In this document: positions 38,161 through 44,931 of the stretch, piece after piece
Numbering within the stretch: the stretch's first letter is position 1
Layout: the number at the start of each line of letters is the position of its first letter
Translations under genes and position numbers: made by a program
Source of the DNA: Anaerolineae bacterium
GTDB taxonomy: Bacteria > Chloroflexota > Anaerolineae > Anaerolineales > UBA11858
DNA length: 44,931 nt
Assembly: GCA_014382605.1 (NCBI GenBank)
Contig: JACNJM010000177.1
Coordinates: forward strand, 1-44,931
Reading direction: 5' to 3'
Notes under the pieces: model-generated
Databases searched by the model: none
The model's input: only the letters and a program-made list of their open reading frames with translations
Told to the model about the DNA's origin: nothing

Positions 38161-39354
38161 TTATAGAGATGTCTGGGCGCCACGGCGTTTTAGCCGTTTC
38201 AGGCGATGCTCTAATTCTGGCAGCCAATGGGCGCGATCAACGGCGGGGTGGCTGGGGGTAGAGATAATGTCAACGGCAACTTGAGTCCAACGGGAAGCTT
38301 CCGCGTAGTCCTTGCGCCGATGTTCGTAGATTTTGGCAATTTCGACATGGGCATAAATCTGCCCCGCTTCGGCAGCTTCCTGCCACAATTGCATGGCCTC
38401 ATCAACTTCGTCTTGTTTTTTATGCAAAAACGAGAGTTGTTCCAATGCCCGCCAATAAGCATCTTGTTCCAAATCGGCATAGCTCAGGCCGCGGCGATAA
38501 ATTTCGGCTGCGGTATCCAGATGCCCCAGATCGGCGTAGAGTTTTCCAATCGAAATTAAATCCAAACCGTGCTCAATATCACCTTCCACCGGATTGGTCA
38601 GCAGAGCCGAAATATAATTGAGCAAGGCCGCCATCGAGACCACGTCGATCTCGTTGTGGTAAAAAACACCCCGTAGCGGGCGCGCATCGCCAGTGTGCAA
38701 ATAATCATAATACAGGTCAGCAATCATCCAGCCAGGGACATCTTGCTCCGAGCGGCGCAATCCCAAAATACGGCTTTCCAGATCGCCAAGCGCGCGGCTG
38801 GGCAAACGCGCTTTCCATAAACGCCGCGCCAGATGCAAGAGATCGAGATGTCCGGCATCTTTGAGCGGCAGCGGCCAGCCATTCATCACAAAACGATTAT
38901 TGAGCATAGGCATATCAAACGACTTGCCGTTAAAACTGACAATCGCTTCGCAAGGGGCCGCGAACTGCTCGAAGGCAGCCAGTTGAGCGCTCTCTTCGCC
39001 AGGGTCGCGCAAAAAGAACTGCGCCATACGGAATTCATCTCCTTCAAAACGGCCTGCGCCGATCAGGAAAGTGTAAATGCCCGTACCCCCATACAATCCG
39101 GTAGTTTCGGTATCCAAGAACAGGAATTGTTCAAGATCAAGCTGGCTGAGTTGCGGCGCTTTCGCCCAGGCCGCGATAATCCCCGGTGGAGAATCGCCTC
39201 TCAGGGGAACAGAACCCTGCCGAAAGGAATCCGGATAGCGCTTCTCCACAACGAAGGCCTCTCCACCGCGGGTAGACCGCCACTCCCCAGCGATGACTTT
39301 CTCAATCGAAAAATCCTTGCGCGCCGCGGGCGGCGTTTGCGGCAGATGGTCCAT
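38161..39354 (-). CDS. RNase H-like exonuclease domain protein (YprB family) with TPR-like C-terminus
   Basis: FLFLDTETTGLYGGTGIYTFLIGAG ... FDMPMLNNRF; C-term repeats AAEIYRRGLSYA, WQEAAEAGQIYAHVEIAKIYEHR. Confidence 0.85.
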   Translation of the reverse strand: MDHLPQTPPAARKDFSIEKVIAGEWRSTRGGEAFVVEKRYPDSFRQGSVPLRGDSPPGIIAAWAKAPQLSQLDLEQFLFLDTETTGLYGGTGIYTFLIGAGRFEGDEFRMAQFFLRDPGEESAQLAAFEQFAAPCEAIVSFNGKSFDMPMLNNRFVMNGWPLPLKDAGHLDLLHLARRLWKARLPSRALGDLESRILGLRRSEQDVPGWMIADLYYDYLHTGDARPLRGVFYHNEIDVVSMAALLNYISALLTNPVEGDIEHGLDLISIGKLYADLGHLDTAAEIYRRGLSYADLEQDAYWRALEQLSFLHKKQDEVDEAMQLWQEAAEAGQIYAHVEIAKIYEHRRKDYAEASRWTQVAVDIISTPSHPAVDRAHWLPELEHRLKRLKRRGAQTSL

Positions 39355-39508
39355 CCCCAGGTTGACACCCAGCGATTTGAATTGGTCGGCTAAAGAAGGA
39401 ATATTTGCACCTCTATGCTGCGTAATCTTTCTGCGCGGCGATGAAGTTTTTGAGCGCGTCAGGACGCGCCTGACAAAACACTTTCAGCGGGAATAATAAC
39501 GAGGCAAC

Positions 39509-42500
39509 TCACTCAAAAGCGGCCAGCAGCTTTTCAACCTGATATTCAGAAGCCTGAGCCGCGGCGCGATACACTTGCGTCCGTTCAAATAGCTCGGCAA
39601 TTATTTCTTCTCTATCGGTTTCGTTAACCGCTGAGTCGGCGTCAATTTCAATCAACGCCACGGCCAGCATCCAGCGCAGGAATTTCTCGAAAGATTCTTT
39701 GTGGAACCAGCGCACGCCTTGATAGCGATTAACTCGTAATAGACGTTGGACATCAGCATCGCGCAGCCAGTTTTTGAGGGTGTAACCGGCTTCGCCGGGG
39801 ATCGCGTACCAGCCCTGGTGTTGAACCAGCGCATAGAGCGCGGCCACCCCCTGAGCAACCGCTTCAGCGCCCGCGCCCAAGCCCTCCAGCGTTTGCCCAA
39901 CGATCTTGGCGAGCAGCCATTCGTCGAGCATTTCGCGGCTGCGCGCCGGAATTTCTTCTTCGTCCGCGCCGACGGCAGCGCCCAGGTTATGGGTACAGAG
40001 CCAACCCAGCAGCACCCCTTTGAAGGCGGGATCGGCTTCTTCGGGCAGCAGCCAATCCGCGAGGGCGTTCGGTGTGCCTTTCTCGGCAACGGGCAAATCC
40101 CAAAAGGCATCCAGCCGGTTTAAAGTCACTTCGACAATGCGCTCCTGCTCAACTTCAATTTCGGTCATGCGCTCGATTTCAATTAACAAACTCAGCATTT
40201 TTTGTTCAATTTCGTCCAGGGTTGTCTGCAGGGTGATGGGTTGGCAGGTTAGCAAATGCTCAAACATGACCGGGTTGACCAATTCGCGAAATGGCGTCAG
40301 CAACGGCTGGAGCAGAATTTCTTGCATGGTTTCTTCGATATTCGGGGTGCCGCGGCCATCGAGGTATTCGGATAATTGGCGGTATTGACCCCATTCGTTA
40401 TCGGTCACCTGACGAAAATCGACAAAGACCTGATGTTTATACGCGCCCATTTCGATATACAGACCGCGCTCGTGCAACTCGGTATTGGCGCGGATATATT
40501 CCAGCCCGTTGACATGGTCGCGGAAAATCGTATAGGTATCGGGCTGATAGTCGAGCGCCAGGCCCTCGGCGAGATGCGTCTGGCGCAATTCATCGCTGGC
40601 TTTATCGAGGTATGCCGCCGATGCTTTGATCCAGCCGCGGGTGTCGGCCCAACGGTTATGATAAATAACCAGCGAGCGCTGTCCTTGATCGATATTGGAA
40701 AACACGAAAACATTTTCATCCACCTGCCCGTGCGGCGTGTAAAAATCGTACAGGAAGAAGTTTTCAACTTCAGCAAATTGGGCGCGGCGATGCAGCAAGG
40801 GAAAGACCTGTTGTTCGTGGCGCTCAACCAGATGGGTGTCGGGATATTCGTCCCAGTAGGCGCGGCGGTATTCCATGCCATATTTTTCGTGAAAACCCTC
40901 CACTTGACCGTGCCCGAACATAGGCAAGCCCGGCAGCGTGGACATCAGCGTACAGATGCCGAAATATTTGTCGCCGTTGCCAAACTGGTGGATGGCGGTC
41001 TCTTCATCGGGGTTGTTCATAAAATTGACATAACGCTTGAGAATCTGGGGGTCAAACTCGAGCGTATTCTTGATGAGTTGGCGATATTCGGCGTTTTTCT
41101 CGTCGCGCAGCATATTCATGAAGGCGCTGTTATACACGCGGTGCATGCCCAGCGTACGCACAAAATAGCCCTCCATCATCCAGAAGGCCTCCGCCAGCAG
41201 CAAGGTATCGGGGACTTCCTTGGCAACTCGGTCAACGACTTCGCGCCAGAATTCAAGCGGCATGGCAGCATCAAATTGTTCACGGGTGAGGCCATATTCG
41301 GCTCGCGAGGGAATATCGCCGCCGGTACCGGGCTGCGGAAACCACAAACGCTGAAAATGTTTCTTCGCCAGCGTCATGGCGGCATCAAAACGAATCACGG
41401 GGAATTGACGCGCCACGTGCAAAATCGTCTGGATGACGGTTTCGCGCACTTCGGGGTTGAGATAATCGAGTTGAGCAGTATCGTTCCAGGGCATAGCGGT
41501 GCCATCATTGCCGTGGTAAATATATTTGGCATCCCCCGTCCAATGATCGACGCGTTTAAAAACCACGGCGGCGTCGGATTTATCGTAATAATGATCGTCA
41601 ATATAAATACCCACGCGCTCGTCGTGCGAGAGATTTTCGCCATTAAACGAATAGGTTGGGAAGGGTGGCTCATCGAGGGCGACAAACCAGTCAGGGCGCT
41701 CAACCACCCATTTAGAATAAATACCAACGTGGTTGGGCACCATATCGGCAGCCACGCGGATGCCACGCTGCCAGGCGCGGTGACGCAAGTTGTCATACGC
41801 GGCTTCACCACCCAGGTCGTTGGCAATGGTGTAGTCGTAGAGCGAATAGGCCGAGGAAACCGCATCGGGGTTGCCACAAAGCTGTTTAATCCGCTGAGAA
41901 GCGGCGCTGCGCTCCCACAGGCCGATCAGCCACAGGCCGGTAAAGCCCCAGCCTGCCAGTTTGTCCAGTTCTGCGTCCGGCACCTGATCCAGGCGCTTGA
42001 TCTCGCGCTGATATTCCTTACTCAACTGGTCTAGCCAGACATAGGTATTCTTGGCAAGTAGCACCAGGCGCGGCATCCAATCGCTATCGGGGCTGAAGCG
42101 TTCTTCCTCAAAAAGCGGATAGTCGCCAACCGCCTGCCCTGGGGCTGGATATTGCGGCACCTGCACCGGCCCGGGGCCAAAGAAACCTGGTTTGGTTTCC
42201 TCTTTGATAAAATCAAGTCCCTTGAGCAGGCGCTGCAAGAATTTACCCAGAACGGATGACCATTGTTGGCGGATGAAATCTAACTGCCCCTCGAGGGAAT
42301 CGGGCGCAGCCAATGCGGGGGCGCGCAAGACTTCAATCAGGGTTTGATTAGCGGACCCGAAGCGGGGCTGTGTCTCAAAGAATTCCCCCAGTTCTTGAAT
42401 AATCTGCGAGTAGGCTGTTTCTGCAACCAGAGTTTGATCATCAAAAAGTTCGCTATAGGGTTTAAATGCCGGGTTGGTGTTTGCCAGCCAGAGCATAAGC

Positions 42501-42934
42501 AACTCTTCAAGCGCAATCTGGCGGTTGAGCAACCCATCGCTGCGGCCTTGCAAATAATCTTCAGGTGAAATTTCGCCGCGATAGACCGCGACGGGTGGAA
42601 ATTCTTTCACAAAGCGCAACAAGCTCTCGTCCACCGTATCAGCGCCTACATGTTGCTCCAGCCAGGCCAGCGCCTTCTCCAGCGCCAGAGGGTTGGTTTG
42701 CAGACGATACTGGCGCGCCAGTAAATGCAAAATCTCATCGATCAACCCCATGGCATGGATATGTCCGGCCTGGACGGTCTGCTCTGGACGGCGTTTGACA
42801 TTCATTTTCTGGGCAAAGAGCCGCGCGGCGCTAAAATCGGCAAAGATAACATTGCCGCTCAAGCTGAACAGGGTCAGGTCAAATTGATAATTTTGGCGTG
42901 ACTGGCGAGAAATGTGGAATTCAAATTGAGGCAT
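39509..42934 (-). CDS. Large alpha-amylase (GH13-like) family protein, 1141 aa
   Basis: GIRVAADMVPNHVG, VIRFDAAMTLAKKH, TLLLAEAFWMMEG, NNPDEETA correspond to GH13 conserved regions I-IV; long N- and C-terminal extensions. Confidence 0.85.
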   Translation of the reverse strand: MPQFEFHISRQSRQNYQFDLTLFSLSGNVIFADFSAARLFAQKMNVKRRPEQTVQAGHIHAMGLIDEILHLLARQYRLQTNPLALEKALAWLEQHVGADTVDESLLRFVKEFPPVAVYRGEISPEDYLQGRSDGLLNRQIALEELLMLWLANTNPAFKPYSELFDDQTLVAETAYSQIIQELGEFFETQPRFGSANQTLIEVLRAPALAAPDSLEGQLDFIRQQWSSVLGKFLQRLLKGLDFIKEETKPGFFGPGPVQVPQYPAPGQAVGDYPLFEEERFSPDSDWMPRLVLLAKNTYVWLDQLSKEYQREIKRLDQVPDAELDKLAGWGFTGLWLIGLWERSAASQRIKQLCGNPDAVSSAYSLYDYTIANDLGGEAAYDNLRHRAWQRGIRVAADMVPNHVGIYSKWVVERPDWFVALDEPPFPTYSFNGENLSHDERVGIYIDDHYYDKSDAAVVFKRVDHWTGDAKYIYHGNDGTAMPWNDTAQLDYLNPEVRETVIQTILHVARQFPVIRFDAAMTLAKKHFQRLWFPQPGTGGDIPSRAEYGLTREQFDAAMPLEFWREVVDRVAKEVPDTLLLAEAFWMMEGYFVRTLGMHRVYNSAFMNMLRDEKNAEYRQLIKNTLEFDPQILKRYVNFMNNPDEETAIHQFGNGDKYFGICTLMSTLPGLPMFGHGQVEGFHEKYGMEYRRAYWDEYPDTHLVERHEQQVFPLLHRRAQFAEVENFFLYDFYTPHGQVDENVFVFSNIDQGQRSLVIYHNRWADTRGWIKASAAYLDKASDELRQTHLAEGLALDYQPDTYTIFRDHVNGLEYIRANTELHERGLYIEMGAYKHQVFVDFRQVTDNEWGQYRQLSEYLDGRGTPNIEETMQEILLQPLLTPFRELVNPVMFEHLLTCQPITLQTTLDEIEQKMLSLLIEIERMTEIEVEQERIVEVTLNRLDAFWDLPVAEKGTPNALADWLLPEEADPAFKGVLLGWLCTHNLGAAVGADEEEIPARSREMLDEWLLAKIVGQTLEGLGAGAEAVAQGVAALYALVQHQGWYAIPGEAGYTLKNWLRDADVQRLLRVNRYQGVRWFHKESFEKFLRWMLAVALIEIDADSAVNETDREEIIAELFERTQVYRAAAQASEYQVEKLLAAFE

Positions 42935-43046
42935 GGGATATACTTTTTGGGGTCGTTTCGTTGTGGGTTGACTGGCCTAGTTATACCATGCTTTGGGCAA
43001 CGAGTGCGACCCATCCCGTGGCCCCCGCGTGGTTGGTAAATTTTAT

Positions 43047-43079
43047 AAAAAACAGGCAGGAGTTGAGCCTGCCTGTTTT
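43047..43079 (-). terminator. Intrinsic terminator of the HTH-CBS-ACT gene
   Basis: aaaacaggcagg-agttgag-cctgcctgtttt; minus-strand T-run follows. Confidence 0.85.
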
Positions 43080-43089
43080 GAGCAATCAT

Positions 43090-43953
43090 CTATTTTCCAA
43101 AACTGTGCAACTGATCACCGTCACTGGGGCGGATTTCAAGCACTTCCACATTATCCAGTTTTCCCAACTCCGCGCGGATTTTCTGCTCATCCCCGCCGCG
43201 CTCCTTGAGATCAACATACGAATAATCGCCTGAATCATCATAAGATATCGCCACCGAGACAATGTAGGCCCCAGCATCAGTGAGCGCCTGTGTCAGGGCT
43301 GCCAACTGGCCTTTTTGATCTGGGACTTTGGCCTCCAGGCGAGTCCCCGCCTGTCCGCCGCCAGTTATCTCAACAAAAGTTTTGAAGATATCTGTGTCGG
43401 TAATAATGCCAACCAGCGCATCATCGCGCACCACCGGCAGGCAGCCAATATCGTTATCCAGCATAAATTTAGCTGCGTTGGCAATGCTGCAGGTTTCTTC
43501 AATCGCCAAGACAGGATGGTTCATAATCTGTTTCATGGTGACTTTTTCCAACAGGGATGCAATTTCGAAAACGCTCAGGCTTGTCACAGGCGAAGGCTCA
43601 GCACGCAACATATCGTTATAGGTAACGATGCCTATTAATTTATCGTGGTTATCAACGATGGGCAAGTGCTTGATATTGTTTTGCTGCATCAGCCGCAAGG
43701 CCTGGTTATAATTGGTTTGCTGTGAGGCCGTGATCGGGTTGGGGGTCATACGATTTTTTACATTCATCTGAGTACTTACTCCTTTTGGAATACGTTGGGC
43801 AATATCACTGGCACTAACTAACCACTGCCCGCGATACTTTCCGCCCACTTTTTGAGCATTTATTTTTTTTTCGGCCACTAACTGTCGAATACGGGCGGTT
43901 GTAATGCCAAGTTGTTGGGCCGCTTCCTGGGTACTGATCCACTCTTCGCTCAT
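43090..43953 (-). CDS. HTH + tandem CBS + ACT-like regulatory protein (AcuB-like with DNA-binding domain)
   Basis: N-term [30 protein letters not shown] (excisionase/MerR-like HTH); CBS pair [11 protein letters not shown]..., [12 protein letters not shown]...; C-term ACT-like [27 protein letters not shown]. Confidence 0.88.
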   Translation of the reverse strand: MSEEWISTQEAAQQLGITTARIRQLVAEKKINAQKVGGKYRGQWLVSASDIAQRIPKGVSTQMNVKNRMTPNPITASQQTNYNQALRLMQQNNIKHLPIVDNHDKLIGIVTYNDMLRAEPSPVTSLSVFEIASLLEKVTMKQIMNHPVLAIEETCSIANAAKFMLDNDIGCLPVVRDDALVGIITDTDIFKTFVEITGGGQAGTRLEAKVPDQKGQLAALTQALTDAGAYIVSVAISYDDSGDYSYVDLKERGGDEQKIRAELGKLDNVEVLEIRPSDGDQLHSFGK

Positions 43954-43961
43954 CGAAACTC

Positions 43962-44013
43962 CTTACGCTAGCGAAAGTCAACACTCTAAATATAGCACTT
44001 TCGCTAGCGTAAG
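43962..44013. promoter_or_regulatory. Paired near-palindromic operator-like boxes CTTWCGCTAGCGWAAG
   Basis: cttacgctagcgaaag (43962-43977) and ctttcgctagcgtaag (43998-44013), perfect 16-bp inverted repeats of one another and each built on CGCTAGCG. Confidence 0.8.
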
Positions 44014-44017
44014 TCAA
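43989..44017 (-). promoter_or_regulatory. Candidate sigma70 promoter TTGACT-17-TATATT for the HTH-CBS-ACT gene
   Basis: Minus strand, near-consensus -35 and -10 with 17-nt spacer. Confidence 0.7.
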
Positions 44018-44083
44018 TATGATATTCTCGAAATTTCCGGGGAATCTTGTCGGCGCGCAGCTTTTGCTCTACAATGGGGCGAT

Positions 44084-44931
44084 ATGTTAAATCTCGACTT
44101 ACTCCACGAATTACGCCGCGCCGGGCTAGAAATCCGCACCGATGATGCCACACGCGTTATCTACAGTACCGATGCTTCACTCTACCAGATTACGCCGCTG
44201 GGGGTAGGCTTTCCGCGCACGCTCGATCATCTCAACGCGGCGGTAGAGCTGGCAGCCAAATACCGCGTGCCTGTGCTGGCGCGCGGGGCGGGCAGTTCAC
44301 TGGCCGGGCAGGCCGTTGGCGAAGCTCTGATTCTCGATTGTTCGCGCTATCTCAACAAAATCCACGAAGTACACAAAAACCATGCAGGGGCTGATGGTTG
44401 GGTAACTGCCGAACCGGGGGCAATATTGCGGGACATCAACCGCGCCGCGGCGCCCCACGGCCTGATGATCGGCCCCGACCCGGCCTCCGCTGACCGCGCC
44501 ACTTTGGGGGGCAGTCTCGCCAACAATGCCAGCGGAGCGCACTCCATTGTCTACGGCATGTTCGCCGATCATGTTGTCGCCCTCGAAACCATTTTTGGCA
44601 ATGGAGAAATGGAAACCCTTACTGAAACAGCGATTTCAGCGCTCAAACCTGCCAACCTTCAACCTTCAACTATTAACGCTTTCTACGCTGCCGCCCTCGA
44701 CATCCGCGAAACCCTCGCCGACGAAATCCGCGCCCGCTGGCCGCGCACCTACCGCCGCGCCGCCGGATACAATCTCAATTATTTGCTGCCCTGGTCCCCA
44801 TCTGCACCGCCGCAATTCCGCCCTCCGTCTTCCGTCTCCGGTCAGGCCTACCCCCCCATCTCGCCCAACCACATCAATCTGGCCCACCTACTCGTTGGTT
44901 CTGAAGGCACGCTGGGGGTGATCCGTCAGGC
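44084..44931 (+). CDS. FAD-binding oxidoreductase (GlcD/D-lactate dehydrogenase-like), 3' end outside window
   Basis: My own translation from the ATG at 44084: ...VLARGAGSSLAGQAVGEALILDCSRYLNKI...GLMIGPDPASADRATLGGSLANNASGAHSIVYG...LVGSEGTLGVI; open to window end, hence missing from the ORF track. Confidence 0.9.
   Translation, partial: MLNLDLLHELRRAGLEIRTDDATRVIYSTDASLYQITPLGVGFPRTLDHLNAAVELAAKYRVPVLARGAGSSLAGQAVGEALILDCSRYLNKIHEVHKNHAGADGWVTAEPGAILRDINRAAAPHGLMIGPDPASADRATLGGSLANNASGAHSIVYGMFADHVVALETIFGNGEMETLTETAISALKPANLQPSTINAFYAAALDIRETLADEIRARWPRTYRRAAGYNLNYLLPWSPSAPPQFRPPSSVSGQAYPPISPNHINLAHLLVGSEGTLGVIRQ

Noticed and set aside
39454-39469. gcgcgtc-ag-gacgcgc inverted repeat upstream of the YprB-like gene
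   Set aside because: Loop of only 2 nt and single occurrence; likely chance in GC-rich sequence.
40376-42034. 552-aa plus-strand ORF antisense to the amylase gene
   Set aside because: Translation resembles a codon-shadow product; the opposite strand carries clear GH13 motifs over the same interval.
1-44931. CRISPR array, prophage or toxin-antitoxin module
   Set aside because: No regularly spaced direct repeats, phage structural genes or recognisable TA pairs were seen in the window.

Overview
The window looks like chromosomal sequence from a Chloroflexota (Anaerolineae-like) bacterium; that assignment is inferred from gene content only. It carries about 40 protein-coding genes on both strands, one tRNA-Leu(UAG), several intrinsic-terminator-like hairpins and two small families of dispersed intergenic hairpin repeats. 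No rRNA, CRISPR array, prophage or transposase gene was seen. Most genes are housekeeping: tig-clpP, rlmN, mgtE, murA, trxA, scpA, scpB, UDP-glucuronate decarboxylase and prepilin peptidase. The parts most worth a second look are: (1) a CotH-kinase / DUF4956 / VTC (polyphosphate polymerase-like) operon whose DUF4956 protein carries an extra N-terminal concanavalin-like domain; (2) an HTH-CBS-CBS-ACT regulator divergent from an FAD-linked oxidase, with two near-palindromic boxes placed over a good sigma70-type promoter; (3) a MurA with Asp replacing the catalytic/fosfomycin-target Cys; (4) two families of intergenic hairpins with compensatory changes between copies; (5) repeated placement of TATAAT-like boxes 6-8 nt before start codons, suggesting leaderless transcripts. 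All calls come from reading the sequence and supplied translations; no database search was run.
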